Source: Trichlorobacter thiogenes (GTDB lineage: Bacteria > Desulfobacterota > Desulfuromonadia > Geobacterales > Pseudopelobacteraceae). Taken from it: 64,000 nt of DNA. Both the position numbers and the translations under genes were made by a program. The stretch is taken from assembly GCF_900167465.1 (NCBI RefSeq), contig NZ_FUWR01000014.1, positions 1-64,000 on the forward strand. The letters are read 5' to 3'. The notes beneath the pieces were generated by a model that was given only the letters and a program-made list of their open reading frames with translations, had not been told where the DNA came from and did not search any database. This document shows positions 8,784 through 17,864 of the stretch, in pieces. How positions within the stretch are numbered: position 1 is the first letter of the stretch; each line of letters starts with the position of its first letter.

Positions 8784-9462
8784 TGCGTACCTCCCCGTTA
8801 TCTGCAAGTTCACCATTTTGCAGCCGTATGATCCGGTAATGGGCATGCTCAATCAGGCGTCGATCATGGGTGGCAACAACCACAGTCGTACCTCTGACAT
8901 TAGCCTCTTTAAAGATATTCATAATTTGCATCTTGTTTGCATCATCAAGATTTCCGGTGGGCTCATCAGCCAGCAGGATTTTTGGCTCATTAACAAGGGC
9001 CCTGGCCAGAGCAACCCGTTGCTGTTCGCCACCGGAAAGACGCTGCGGTGTCAGGCTGATTTTGCTTTCCATCCCCATCTGACGCAAAATATGCATGACC
9101 CGCTTGCTGATATCAGCCTTACTTCCCCCACCCTGCACCTCAAGAGTAATGGCTACATTCTCAAAGACCGTCCTGTTTTGAAGCAGCTTAAAATCCTGAA
9201 AAACAACACCGATGCTGCGCCGTAAAAAAGGGAGTTGAGATGATGTTAAGCGGCTGACATTCTGACCATCAATTAACACCTGTCCACGGGATGGGGTCAG
9301 AGCACCATAGATAAGCCTTAAAAGAGAGGTTTTACCTGCACCTGAGGGGCCGGTCAAAAACACAAACTCGCCCTTTGCAACGCTAAAACTGACATTTTGC
9401 AGCGCAGTTGCATCCTTTTGATAGGCCAGAAAAACATTATGGAACTGAATCATCGTTGTCAC
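8767..9462 (-). CDS. ftsE: Cell division ATP-binding protein FtsE
   Basis: ABC-type ATPase that pairs with FtsX at the divisome. All nucleotide-binding motifs are intact: Walker [11 protein letters not shown]-loop VFQDFKLL, signature [15 protein letters not shown], Walker [13 protein letters not shown] and the switch histidine in VVATHD. The 231-residue length is normal. It is translationally coupled to ftsX through a 17-base overlap, and the unit ftsE-ftsX-envC-like-ctpA-yibQ reads in one direction. Confidence 0.96.
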   Translation of the reverse strand: MTTMIQFHNVFLAYQKDATALQNVSFSVAKGEFVFLTGPSGAGKTSLLRLIYGALTPSRGQVLIDGQNVSRLTSSQLPFLRRSIGVVFQDFKLLQNRTVFENVAITLEVQGGGSKADISKRVMHILRQMGMESKISLTPQRLSGGEQQRVALARALVNEPKILLADEPTGNLDDANKMQIMNIFKEANVRGTTVVVATHDRRLIEHAHYRIIRLQNGELADNGEVRNEEIH

Positions 9463-9551
9463 CAGTGAGTAAAGGGATGTTCAGATTGTAATACCACAGA
9501 TGGGTGTTAATGGGAAAACTGAAAAAGGCTGGTAAGAAGTAATGATCTGTA

Positions 9552-9737
9552 TCATGCCAGGCGAAGGGCTATCATCCATAAACTTGCACACAAAACAGAT
9601 ACAACGCCCCAGATCAAGGCAGGGCGGGATTGAAAAACTCCAAGTCGTGGAAAGGCCTTAAAGATAAACAGCAGGCTAGAGGCGACCCACCCCCAAAACA
9701 TGATAATAGCAATAACTGACCATGCTTCGGAAGTCAC
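9552..9737 (-). CDS. Small membrane protein of unknown function
   Basis: A 61-residue hydrophobic protein with two predicted membrane segments (about 6-28 and 39-59) separated by a short basic loop with RLGVFQSRP. I do not recognise a family. It begins 3 bases after the stop of the glycosyltransferase gene, so it is probably in the same transcript and may anchor or assist that enzyme; that is inference. The close spacing and clean two-helix pattern argue for a real gene rather than a chance frame. Confidence 0.55.
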   Translation of the reverse strand: MTSEAWSVIAIIMFWGWVASSLLFIFKAFPRLGVFQSRPALIWGVVSVLCASLWMIALRLA

Positions 9738-9740
9738 TGA

Positions 9741-10460
9741 TTACCTCCTGCGCCCAAACAGACTGCCCAGCTTTAACTTCCAAACCATCAGCACCGCTTC
9801 TCGCACAATCCGTTTTGACATCTTTGATTGACCAACACGGCGATCAATAAAAATAATCGGCACTTCAGTTATCCTTGCTCCAAGTTCAGCAGACCTGAAA
9901 TGCATCTCAATCTGAAATGAATAACCATCGGACTTGACGCGATCAAGATCAATCAACTCAATCAGGCTACGACGAAAGCATTTAAAACCACTGGTACAAT
10001 CCATAATAGTCAGACCAGTGACCAGGCGGGTATACCAGTTGGCTCCATAGCTGAGCATCAACCGCCTCAAGGGCCAGTTAACCACACTGATACCATTCAG
10101 GTACCGTGATCCAATGACCAGATCATGGTCTTTAATCTGCTCAAGAAAGATCGGTAAAATTGAGGGATCATGGGAAAAATCAGCATCCATTTCAATCAGC
10201 AGATCCGCCCCCAACTGCATAGCGCGTCGAAACCCGTCCCGGTAGGCAGACCCAAGCCCCAATTTGCCAGGACGATGCAGCACGTTGATACGGTCATTGG
10301 TGCTGGCAAGCTCATCAGCCAACCGCCCTGTACCATCGGGAGAGTTGTCATCAACAACCAGGACCTGCAGGGATGCATCCTGTTGCAATACCTGTTCTAT
10401 CAGGCGCTGCAGGTTATCCTGTTCATTGTAGGTCGGTATGACAACAAAGGCCTTACTCAT
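9741..10460 (-). CDS. Polyprenol monophosphomannose synthase-like glycosyltransferase (GT2)
   Basis: Family 2 glycosyltransferase of the dolichyl/polyprenyl-phosphate mannose synthase type, which transfers a sugar from a nucleotide donor to a polyprenyl phosphate at the inner face of the membrane. Motifs: VVIPTYNEQDNL at the N-terminus, the donor-binding VVDDNSPDGTG, the metal-binding EMDADFSHDP, and YSFQIEMHFR with VPIIFIDRRVGQSKM near the end. There is no C-terminal membrane domain, as in soluble forms; the adjacent two-helix protein could supply one. The start is taken as ATG 10460, giving 239 residues. An upstream GTG at 10484 is possible and would add 8 residues. Confidence 0.85.
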   Translation of the reverse strand: MSKAFVVIPTYNEQDNLQRLIEQVLQQDASLQVLVVDDNSPDGTGRLADELASTNDRINVLHRPGKLGLGSAYRDGFRRAMQLGADLLIEMDADFSHDPSILPIFLEQIKDHDLVIGSRYLNGISVVNWPLRRLMLSYGANWYTRLVTGLTIMDCTSGFKCFRRSLIELIDLDRVKSDGYSFQIEMHFRSAELGARITEVPIIFIDRRVGQSKMSKRIVREAVLMVWKLKLGSLFGRRR

Positions 10461-10484
10461 GCTGGATGATTTACCTCGTATCAC

Positions 10485-10520
10485 TACAAAAAGAAAGAGG
10501 GTGCCTGGAGAGCACCCTCT
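10485..10520 (-). terminator. Intrinsic terminator after the tRNA cluster
   Basis: A perfect 8-bp stem (10497-10504 with 10512-10519) is followed on the minus strand by a T-rich run. It lies 10 bases beyond the encoded CCA of tRNA-Asp, so it should end the tRNA transcript before the glycosyltransferase gene. Confidence 0.75.
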
Positions 10521-10529
10521 AAAAACTAA

Positions 10530-10606
10530 TGGCGGGGTTGACGGGGCTCGAACCCGCGACCTCCGGCGTGACAGGCCGGCACTCTAACCAACTGAGCTAC
10601 AACCCC
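10530..10606 (-). tRNA. tRNA-Asp (anticodon GTC), copy 1
   Basis: 77 bases with an encoded CCA. The acceptor stem GGGGTTG pairs with CAACCCC, the D arm is AGCTCAGTTGGTTAGAG, the anticodon loop is CTGTCAC (GTC) and the T arm contains GGTTCGAGC. Identical to the copy at 10766-10842. Confidence 0.97.
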
Positions 10607-10632
10607 AAAATGTAAAACAACAGACATCAATC

Positions 10633-10665
10633 TGATAAAAAAAGGAAAAGTTGCCTTTTCCTTTT
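10633..10665 (-). terminator. Terminator-like hairpin between tRNA-Val and tRNA-Asp copy 1
   Basis: Perfect 11-bp inverted repeat (10640-10650 with 10655-10665) around a 4-base loop, followed on the minus strand by seven T. It sits downstream of tRNA-Val, within the tRNA cluster. It looks like an intrinsic terminator, though the stem is A/T rich. Confidence 0.6.
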
Positions 10666-10673
10666 AATAGTTA

Positions 10674-10749
10674 TGGTGGGTGAAGAGGGGATCGAACCCC
10701 CGACATCCAGCTTGTAAGGCTGGCGCTCTCCCAGCTGAGCTATTCACCC
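10674..10749 (-). tRNA. tRNA-Val (anticodon TAC)
   Basis: 76 bases with an encoded CCA. The acceptor stem GGGTGAA pairs with TTCACCC, the anticodon loop is CTTACAA (TAC), and the T arm carries GGTTCGATC. Confidence 0.97.
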
Positions 10750-10765
10750 AAATCTACTTTTAAAA

Positions 10766-10842
10766 TGGCGGGGTTGACGGGGCTCGAACCCGCGACCTCC
10801 GGCGTGACAGGCCGGCACTCTAACCAACTGAGCTACAACCCC
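10766..10842 (-). tRNA. tRNA-Asp (anticodon GTC), copy 2
   Basis: 77 bases, identical to the copy at 10530-10606 including the encoded CCA and anticodon loop CTGTCAC. First tRNA of the minus-strand Asp-Val-Asp cluster, starting 37 bases after the HU stop. Confidence 0.97.
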
Positions 10843-10879
10843 AATTGTGTATCAGGTATAACGTGGTGATGCAGACTTC

Positions 10880-11158
10880 TTACTTACCGTTTACAGCTTC
10901 CTTCAAGGTCTTGCCAGGCTTGAACTTAGGCACAGTTGCAGCAGCAATGTTAATCTTCTTGCCGGTCTGTGGGTTCTGACCTTTACGAGCAGCGCGCTTG
11001 CTGGTGCTGAAGGTACCAAAGCCAACCAGGCTGAGCTTATCGCCCTGCTTGAGACAGCCGGTCACAGCGGAGACAAATGCAGCAACAGCTTTTTCAGCCT
11101 CAACTTTTTTCAGACCAGCTTTCTCAGCAACGGCGGTAATCAGTTCAGCTTTTGTCAC
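10880..11158 (-). CDS. hup: DNA-binding protein HU
   Basis: Nucleoid-associated HU-family protein, 92 residues. KAELITAVAEKAGLKKVEAE forms the N-terminal dimerisation helices, GFGTFSTSKR the core strand, and RKGQNPQTGKKINI the DNA-embracing arm with the intercalating proline. The start is GTG at 11158 with GGAGGTG just upstream. A good promoter lies at 11207-11235. The gene stands between clpX and the tRNA cluster, in the place where many bacteria have lon followed by hup. Confidence 0.94.
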   Translation of the reverse strand: MTKAELITAVAEKAGLKKVEAEKAVAAFVSAVTGCLKQGDKLSLVGFGTFSTSKRAARKGQNPQTGKKINIAAATVPKFKPGKTLKEAVNGK

Positions 11159-11206
11159 GTTACACCTCCATAAGAGATTGGTTAGGGAAGAATCAAAGAG
11201 AAGAAG

Positions 11207-11235
11207 TTTTTATCAATGCTATTCAAAACTGTCAA
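11207..11235 (-). promoter_or_regulatory. Sigma70-type promoter for the HU gene
   Basis: On the minus strand TTGACA (11230-11235) is followed after 17 bases by TAAAAA (11207-11212). The -35 hexamer is consensus; the -10 is moderate. It lies 49 bases upstream of the HU start codon. Confidence 0.6.
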
Positions 11236-11251
11236 GCACTTTTTTCAGTAT

Positions 11252-12511
11252 TTATGCGACTGCAGAGCTGGTTGACTGATCATAGACCAGTAAAGGCCGC
11301 TCTTTATGGTAAATTACATCCTCACTGATAACAACTTCACGCACAGTATTTTGTGAAGGAATCTCATACATTACGTCCAGCATGGATCCTTCAAGGATGG
11401 CACGCAGACCACGTGCACCGGTATTACGCTTTAATGCTTCCTTGGCTATGCTTACCAGGGCACCATCAGTGAAACGTAACCGGACACCTTCCATATCAAA
11501 CAGCTTCATATACTGTTTGGTAAGGGCATTTTTAGGTTCAGTCAGAATCTGTACCAGTGCGTCTTCATCCAGTTCAGTCAAACTGGCAAGCATTGGCAAT
11601 CTGCCGATAAATTCAGGAATATACCCGTACTTAAGCAGGTCTTCCGGCGTTACCTGCAGCAACAGTTCACCGGCCTTTTTCTCCAGCTTTTTCTTGACAT
11701 CTGCACCAAAGCCCAGGGTCTTTTTACCAATCCGTTGCTGAATGACGCCATCAAGGCCGGCAAAAGCACCACCGCAGATAAAGAGTATATTACTGGTATC
11801 AACCTTAAGGAATTCCTGTTGGGGATGCTTGCGACCACCCTTGGGAGGAATGCTGGCTACCGTGCCTTCAATAATCTTCAGTAGTGCCTGCTGCACACCT
11901 TCACCAGACACATCACGGGTCAGTGAAGGGGATTCAGCCTTGCGGGCGATCTTGTCGATTTCGTCAATATAGACAATACCTTTTTGAGCACGTTCAACAT
12001 CATAATCTGCAGCCTGCAGCAGACTCAGGATGATATTTTCAACATCCTCACCAACATAGCCAGCTTCAGTCAGGTTGGTTGCATCGGCAATGGCAAACGG
12101 TACCTTCAGCATCCGGGCCAGAGTCTGAGCCAACAGGGTCTTGCCTGAACCGGTGGGACCCAGGATCAGGATGTTGCTCTTCTGCATCTCTACATCGCCC
12201 GGCTTTGCTGGGCGTTCGATCCGCTTGTAATGATTATAAACAGCAACCGACAGGACCTTTTTAGCTGTTTCCTGACCAATCACATACTCGTCAAGAAACT
12301 CCTTGATCTCCCGTGGCTTGGGAAGCTTGGTAACATCTGGGCCCAGGGCATCTTCCATACGGATTTCTTCTGCAATGATGTCATTACACAGCTCAATACA
12401 CTCATCACAGATATAGACTGCCGGGCCGGCAATCAGCTTTTTGACTTCATCTTGACTCTTGCCGCAAAAAGAGCAGGTCAGGTGATGCTGGGATGTGTCT
12501 CTTCGACTCAC
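11252..12511 (-). CDS. clpX: ATP-dependent Clp protease ATP-binding subunit ClpX
   Basis: AAA+ unfoldase that feeds substrates to ClpP. The N-terminal zinc-binding domain has CSFCGKS and CDECIELC. Walker A is GPTGSGKT, Walker [12 protein letters not shown], and the pore loop YVG sits in [10 protein letters not shown]; the IGF loop for ClpP binding is present as [11 protein letters not shown]. The start is taken as GTG 12511 because GGGAGGTG lies 7 bases ahead; the longer frame to 12553 would run into clpP. This gives 419 residues, the normal size, and leaves one base between clpP and clpX. Confidence 0.96.
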   Translation of the reverse strand: MSRRDTSQHHLTCSFCGKSQDEVKKLIAGPAVYICDECIELCNDIIAEEIRMEDALGPDVTKLPKPREIKEFLDEYVIGQETAKKVLSVAVYNHYKRIERPAKPGDVEMQKSNILILGPTGSGKTLLAQTLARMLKVPFAIADATNLTEAGYVGEDVENIILSLLQAADYDVERAQKGIVYIDEIDKIARKAESPSLTRDVSGEGVQQALLKIIEGTVASIPPKGGRKHPQQEFLKVDTSNILFICGGAFAGLDGVIQQRIGKKTLGFGADVKKKLEKKAGELLLQVTPEDLLKYGYIPEFIGRLPMLASLTELDEDALVQILTEPKNALTKQYMKLFDMEGVRLRFTDGALVSIAKEALKRNTGARGLRAILEGSMLDVMYEIPSQNTVREVVISEDVIYHKERPLLVYDQSTSSAVA

Positions 12512-12512
12512 G

Positions 12513-13106
12513 TTAGTCACCTCCCTCTGGACGACGGGACATGACAGCATCAATCAGGCCATAATTCTGGGCCTCTTCAGCCGACATGAAAAAGTCACGC
12601 TCCGTGTCCCGTTCCAGACGCTCCACCGGTTGCCCTGAAAGGTCAGCCAGTAACTGGTTCAACTCCCGCTTCATACGCAGAATTTCTTCAGCCTGAATCA
12701 TGATATCGGTAGCCTGCCCGCGTGACCCCCCTGAAGGTTGGTGAATCATAATACGGGCATGGGGCAGCGCAAAACGCTTACCCTTCTCTCCCGCAGTCAG
12801 CAGTACCGCCCCCATGGAGGCAGCCTGACCGATGCAGATGGTGGAAACCGGGGCCTTGATATAGTTCATGGTGTCAAGAATAGCCATACCTGCAGTAACC
12901 ACACCACCAGGTGAGTTTATATACAGATGAATATCCTTATCCGGGTCTTCTGCCTCAAGAAACAACAGTTGAGCAATGATCAGATCCGCGACCGGATCAT
13001 TAATTTCACCCCCCAGAAAGACAATCCGTTCTTTCAGAAGCCGTGAATAGATATCATAGGCCCGTTCACCGCGGCCGCTCTGCTCAACCACCATAGGTAC
13101 ATACAT
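12513..13106 (-). CDS. clpP: ATP-dependent Clp protease proteolytic subunit ClpP
   Basis: Self-compartmentalised serine protease, 197 residues. The Ser-His-Asp triad is visible: serine in [11 protein letters not shown], histidine in [10 protein letters not shown], and aspartate in [31 protein letters not shown] is the classic N-terminus. It lies between tig and clpX, the conserved order. Confidence 0.97.
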   Translation of the reverse strand: MYVPMVVEQSGRGERAYDIYSRLLKERIVFLGGEINDPVADLIIAQLLFLEAEDPDKDIHLYINSPGGVVTAGMAILDTMNYIKAPVSTICIGQAASMGAVLLTAGEKGKRFALPHARIMIHQPSGGSRGQATDIMIQAEEILRMKRELNQLLADLSGQPVERLERDTERDFFMSAEEAQNYGLIDAVMSRRPEGGD

Positions 13107-13119
13107 GGAGATAAATCCT

Positions 13120-14442
13120 TTACTCTGCAGCTGCAGGAGCGTTCAACTCTGCGGCATCTACTTCGCTAACCACTGCATTTTCAAGCAGGAAGGCGATGGC
13201 CTTGTCTTCCTTGATTTCTGCCACCATTGAGTTGCGTGCATTTGCCTGGTTGGCATAGAACTCCTTGATCCGGCCGAGCATATCTTCATTACCAGCGGCG
13301 ATCTGCGTGTAACGGGCCTCAAGGTCAGCATCTTCAACAGCAATGTTTTCTTTTTCAACCAGCGCCATAACCAGCAGACCGCCTTTTACCTTCTGCGCGG
13401 CCTCACCCCAGAAACGCTGCCTAAAGCCGTCATCGTTAAGTCCCATTTGCTCTATGGACATGTTCTGACCCTTCAAGCGATTCTTGAGGTTTTCCAGCAT
13501 AAAGTCAGTCTGGCGACGAACCATTGAATCAGGGACTTCAAGGGGGTTTTTCTCAATTAGCGCATCAATAACACGGGTCTTGAGGTCTGTTTTGATCCGC
13601 TCAAGCTCTTGCTGTTCACGCATCTCAGCCAGCTTCACCCGCATATCAGCGATGGTCTCAAAATCACCAAACTGTTGAGCAAACTCATCATCCAGTGCAG
13701 GCAGTTCCTTTTTCTTGATCTCTTTCAGGGTAACGGTAAACACACCAGGCTTGCCGGCAAGTTCTTTGTTTGGATTATCATCCGGCATCGTCACGGTAAT
13801 ATCTTTGGTTTCGCCCAGAGACATACCCAGCAGGCCCTCTTCCAGCCCAGGCAGCAGGCGACCGTTGCCAACTTCAACAGAGGCATCCTTGCCGCTGGTC
13901 TCTTCTTCAGGATAACCAGGTACCGCAAAAGAGAAATCAACCGTCAGAACCATACCTTTTTCAACGGCTCCCTCTTCAATCGGTGCCAGTTGCGCCATGT
14001 TCTCGCGCATCCGCTCGATTTCACCTTCAACCGCTTTTTCATCAGCGATGTAACGCTCTTTTTTGACCTGCAGCCCCTTGTACTCACCAAGCAGAATCTG
14101 CGGCATAATCTCAATCAAGGCAGAATATTTGAAGGGAGTCCCCTCCTCTACCATGGCGATATCATCGATCATTGGAGCATCAACAGGCTCAAGCTTATGC
14201 TCTTCAAGTGCCGGAAAAAGGGTCTGCTCATACAGGCGACGCATAACTTCATCCTGCATGGCATTACGATAAAACTTTTTGACCATCTGCATCGGCGCCT
14301 TGCCCTTACGGAAACCGGAAAGGGTGGCTTTTTTTTGGATACCAGCAAATGACTTTTCAATTTCAGCATTTACCCGCTCAGCAGGAACTTCAACACTTAT
14401 CTTGCGCTTAACCGAGTTGATCTCTTCTATCTGAACCTGCAT
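13120..14442 (-). CDS. tig: Trigger factor
   Basis: Ribosome-associated chaperone and peptidyl-prolyl isomerase, 440 residues. The ribosome-docking signature FRKGKAP (about residues 44-50) is within the N-terminal domain; the PPIase (FKBP-like) domain covers about 160-245, with [12 protein letters not shown]; the remainder is the helical substrate-cradling C-terminal domain. It opens the tig-clpP-clpX unit. Confidence 0.97.
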   Translation of the reverse strand: MQVQIEEINSVKRKISVEVPAERVNAEIEKSFAGIQKKATLSGFRKGKAPMQMVKKFYRNAMQDEVMRRLYEQTLFPALEEHKLEPVDAPMIDDIAMVEEGTPFKYSALIEIMPQILLGEYKGLQVKKERYIADEKAVEGEIERMRENMAQLAPIEEGAVEKGMVLTVDFSFAVPGYPEEETSGKDASVEVGNGRLLPGLEEGLLGMSLGETKDITVTMPDDNPNKELAGKPGVFTVTLKEIKKKELPALDDEFAQQFGDFETIADMRVKLAEMREQQELERIKTDLKTRVIDALIEKNPLEVPDSMVRRQTDFMLENLKNRLKGQNMSIEQMGLNDDGFRQRFWGEAAQKVKGGLLVMALVEKENIAVEDADLEARYTQIAAGNEDMLGRIKEFYANQANARNSMVAEIKEDKAIAFLLENAVVSEVDAAELNAPAAAE

Positions 14443-14476
14443 ACCTGTTCCTCGCTTGCGTGGGATGAAATTTAAA

Positions 14477-14561
14477 TGGTGCGAGAGAGGAGACTTGAAC
14501 TCCTATACCTTGCGGTGCCAGATCCTAAGTCTGGTGCGTCTGCCAATTCCGCCACTCTCGC
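14477..14561 (-). tRNA. tRNA-Leu (anticodon TAG)
   Basis: 85 bases with an encoded CCA. The acceptor GCGAGAG pairs with CTCTCGC, the anticodon loop is CTTAGGA (TAG), a long variable arm is present as expected for a class II tRNA, and the T arm has AGTTCAAGT. It lies between tig and the PHP-UvrD gene. Confidence 0.96.
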
Positions 14562-14612
14562 AATTTGAATTGGTTAAATTAGGCGAATTACCTTATTTCG
14601 TCAAGGTAATTT

Positions 14613-17600
14613 CTAAAACAATTCCATCTGAGCCTCTGATTCGGCTGAATTCCTGCGTCTCTGTCTGCCTGCTTCTGGCTTGTCAACCAATTCTGCAGGC
14701 AGCTCAGAAACAAATCGGGACAACTCCCGTAACCCCTGACCGATCCAGCCTCTGTAACCTGAGGCGGTCAGAATGACCCGTTGTTTCGCACGGGTCAGAC
14801 CAACATAAAAGAGACGACGTTCCTCTTCCACATTTGGGGTACCCATCAGGGTGCAGGGGAAAATCCCCTCTTCAAGCCCAGTCATGAAGACGACCGGAAA
14901 TTCCAGACCCTTTGCACTATGGCAAGACATCAGTGCAACAGCTTCTGCCCGCTGATCATAGACCGTTGCAGTGGCATACTGCTGCAGGTGATGACTGAAG
15001 GCGGGCAGATTGGATCCAAATCCCTCTGCCTGGTGTAGCAGCCGATCAACACCAGTATCATCGGATTCCAGGGCAAACACCGGCAAGGCTAGGCGCAGGG
15101 CTGTTGCGACGCCCTGAGCTGCAGCAGCCTGAATAAACCGCTCAAGCGTGGTTGTCAGCAGCTTGAGGGCCTTGCCTGTTGCTGGCGTATGATCATACTC
15201 TGCTGCAAGCTCAAGAAAATTGCCTTTAAGCGGCAGTTTTGATTCAAGCCGGTCAAGTGTGGTTGCGCCAACACCTTTGAGGGCACCAAACAGATCAAGC
15301 CATAGGGCTATTTCATCACTGCCATCTGCTGCCTGCAGTAATTGATACAGAGGCCGTAGCTTTGTCTCCATGTAGAAAGGAGTTGCTCCAACCAGCTGAT
15401 ACGGTATGCCGCGTCTGGCAAGCGCTTCTGCCAGTTCTTCTGCCTGTCGTCCCAACCGGAACAGAATGGCAAAATCAGCAAAGCTCAAGCCATCTGTTGG
15501 GGTAGCGTTACCACTCCGACCAGTGCTGCGGGAAAAGCTGTCCACTCCACCGATCAACTCTTCAATCCGCCTGACAATCAACTCAGCCTCAGAACCTGGA
15601 GAGAGCGTACGGTGAAACTCAATCGCACCTTCAGGACAGTGATCCGCAGCAGAAAGTGGCAGACCGCTGCAGATCAGGTTACGGCAAATCAGACTGCCCG
15701 CTGCCTGCACTATCTTTCTGGGGAGCCGATAGCTAGTCTTTAACGGCAATAAAACCGTACCCGGCACCTCGGCAAAGCGGAAAAAATAGCGAAGATCGCC
15801 TCCCCTGAAGCCATAAATGGCCTGATCAGGGTCACCGATGGCAAAGACCGTTGCCTGCTCTGCCAGTAATTGCACCAGATCATATTGGGATCGGTTCAAG
15901 TCCTGAAATTCATCCACAAACAGGTGCTGAACAGCTTGCTGCACCCGCTGTTTGAATGATTGATCGGCATTCATAAGCTGTACACAGACCGGAATAATAG
16001 CATCCAAGTCAAGGGCGTTCAGGCGCACCAGTTCATCCACGTAGAGCTTGGTTTCTTCTGTCAGCGTCAGCTGGATACCGGAACAGTGGGCAGCAATAGC
16101 ATTGGTGATTCTGCTGCGCTCAGCAACGCCACGATCAGCATACAGTCTCTTTAATAGACGTTGACGACTTTCAGGTCCAACCACGGTCAGCCCAGGATTA
16201 TCCTGACGTAACTGTTCCAGGCAGAAGCGATGAAAGGTGCCGATAAACAGGTTTTCTGCCAGCAGACCGCAGCTTTTTTTCAGGCGTTCCTGCATCTCTT
16301 CAGCAGTGCGGGTCGTAAAGGTAATAGCAACCATACGGGTGGGATCAGCGCCCTGATCAAGCAAGCGCTGCAGGCGAGACACCAGGGTAAAGGTCTTGCC
16401 GGTACCTGGTCCGGCAGCCACCAACACGCGCCGACCATCAGCCTGAATGGCTGTCTGCTGCTCAGGATTAGGTCCGGTTGTCTTGAGAGCAACAGGTTCC
16501 GTTATTTTACGGGGTGGATCATTCTGCTTTAGTAATGGTTCTGATGCTGTTTTCTTGCGGCTTTTGGGGGCACGCTGCTCACCGAACAGCCCCCCCTGCC
16601 CTGCCAGTTGAACCAGTTCACCTTCTTCAAACAGACGGATCACACCAAATTCACCGTCATAGCCTGGCTGCCGGATTACGGTGCCTGCTCGCATCCGCTT
16701 AACCGCTTCAGCCAAGAGCGGTTCATGATCGTTGATCTGCTCCAGATCCGCATGTAACAGCAGGTTGAATTCTGATCCAAACTGAGTCAGCGCCCGGCCA
16801 TACTGATGGATGACCTGTTTGGATGATGGACCAACCTGCAGCAGCTCACCAAGAATTTCCGTCAGCGGAATCAAGGAGTAAAACCCAGGTGCATCATCGT
16901 GATACTGTGGTGTTGCACGATCTGCCAACTCAAGTACCCGATGGTGAACCCCCACGGTAACCGGCTTTCCGCAGGCTGGACAAAGATTGTTCAAGCGACG
17001 GGTTTCATGGGGGTCAAGGCAGACCTTGCAGTCACGGTGACCGTCAAAATGGTATTTTCCCTCTTCAGGAAAAAACTCAATTGTGCCGCAAAAGGTATCG
17101 CGCCTGTTCTGCTTCAGGGCCTCACGCAAAGAAAAGAAATCGAACCCGGTATTGAACAGGTTGGCCTCACGCCCCAGCTTTGATGGCGAATGGCAGTCAG
17201 AGTTGGAGATCAGGGCACAATGATCCAGTCCTGAGATCAGGCGGTTCATTTCAGGATCAGAGGAAAGTCCGGTTTCAAGGGCAAAGATATGGCTGGTCAG
17301 GTCACCAAAACATTCTTCAATACTGTCAAAACCTGATTTGGAGCCAAACAGGGAAAACCAGGGGGTCCAGATATGGGCCGGCACCATAAAGGCATCGCTT
17401 GAACATTCCAGCAAGATCTCCAGCAGGTTACGGCTATCTAGCCCCAGAATTGGCCGGCCATCTGAGACAATATTGCCGATACCGGACAGTCGGGCATTCA
17501 GACGCTCAACCGAGGCGAAATCTGGCAGATACAGCAGATTATGCACCTTGCGGGTTGCTCCGCCCCGCTTGTAAATAGAACTGATCTCGGCAGATAACAG

Positions 17601-17864
17601 AAAGCGTACCGGAGTGTCAGGTTGTATCACCCCAGGCAGGATGGCAGGAATGGCCTTTTCATCTTTCAGGCGGTAAAAACCAGGCTCTGCAGGCTCCAAC
17701 TGTTCTTTCAACAGCTTGAACCAACCGGGGTGAGTACAGTCACCGGTGCCGATGACCTGAATCCCTTTCAGCCGTGCCCAGGCAGCCAGACCTGCCGGGC
17801 TGCTGTCCGGGCTGGTGGCCCGTGAAAAGGGAGAATGGATATGCAGATCCGCACAATAGTTCAT
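14613..17864 (-). CDS. EndoQ-like PHP nuclease domain fused to a UvrD/PcrA-family superfamily 1 helicase
   Basis: Two-part protein of 1083 residues. Residues 1-400 resemble the PHP-family endonuclease Q, which cuts 5' of deaminated bases: metal-binding HIH at 8-10, NSDCH at 221-225 and a zinc ribbon with cysteines at 279, 282, 295 and 298. Residues about 462-1060 are a 3'-5' DNA helicase of the UvrD/Rep/PcrA type: Walker A AGPGTGKT (484-491), DEFQD (651-655), GDPDQAIYGFRG, CHSAKGLEFPVVF and the motif VI segment VGLTRAK. A hydrophilic linker joins them. The combination suggests cleavage at damaged bases followed by strand unwinding; that role is inferred. The start overlaps the stop of the MutT gene by 4 bases. 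Confidence 0.9.
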   Translation of the reverse strand: MNYCADLHIHSPFSRATSPDSSPAGLAAWARLKGIQVIGTGDCTHPGWFKLLKEQLEPAEPGFYRLKDEKAIPAILPGVIQPDTPVRFLLSAEISSIYKRGGATRKVHNLLYLPDFASVERLNARLSGIGNIVSDGRPILGLDSRNLLEILLECSSDAFMVPAHIWTPWFSLFGSKSGFDSIEECFGDLTSHIFALETGLSSDPEMNRLISGLDHCALISNSDCHSPSKLGREANLFNTGFDFFSLREALKQNRRDTFCGTIEFFPEEGKYHFDGHRDCKVCLDPHETRRLNNLCPACGKPVTVGVHHRVLELADRATPQYHDDAPGFYSLIPLTEILGELLQVGPSSKQVIHQYGRALTQFGSEFNLLLHADLEQINDHEPLLAEAVKRMRAGTVIRQPGYDGEFGVIRLFEEGELVQLAGQGGLFGEQRAPKSRKKTASEPLLKQNDPPRKITEPVALKTTGPNPEQQTAIQADGRRVLVAAGPGTGKTFTLVSRLQRLLDQGADPTRMVAITFTTRTAEEMQERLKKSCGLLAENLFIGTFHRFCLEQLRQDNPGLTVVGPESRQRLLKRLYADRGVAERSRITNAIAAHCSGIQLTLTEETKLYVDELVRLNALDLDAIIPVCVQLMNADQSFKQRVQQAVQHLFVDEFQDLNRSQYDLVQLLAEQATVFAIGDPDQAIYGFRGGDLRYFFRFAEVPGTVLLPLKTSYRLPRKIVQAAGSLICRNLICSGLPLSAADHCPEGAIEFHRTLSPGSEAELIVRRIEELIGGVDSFSRSTGRSGNATPTDGLSFADFAILFRLGRQAEELAEALARRGIPYQLVGATPFYMETKLRPLYQLLQAADGSDEIALWLDLFGALKGVGATTLDRLESKLPLKGNFLELAAEYDHTPATGKALKLLTTTLERFIQAAAAQGVATALRLALPVFALESDDTGVDRLLHQAEGFGSNLPAFSHHLQQYATATVYDQRAEAVALMSCHSAKGLEFPVVFMTGLEEGIFPCTLMGTPNVEEERRLFYVGLTRAKQRVILTASGYRGWIGQGLRELSRFVSELPAELVDKPEAGRQRRRNSAESEAQMELF

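Noticed and set aside
13609-14352. 247-residue open frame on the plus strand
   Set aside because: Antisense to tig in a shadow frame; composition rich in His, Arg and Gln as expected from reverse reading of a real gene.
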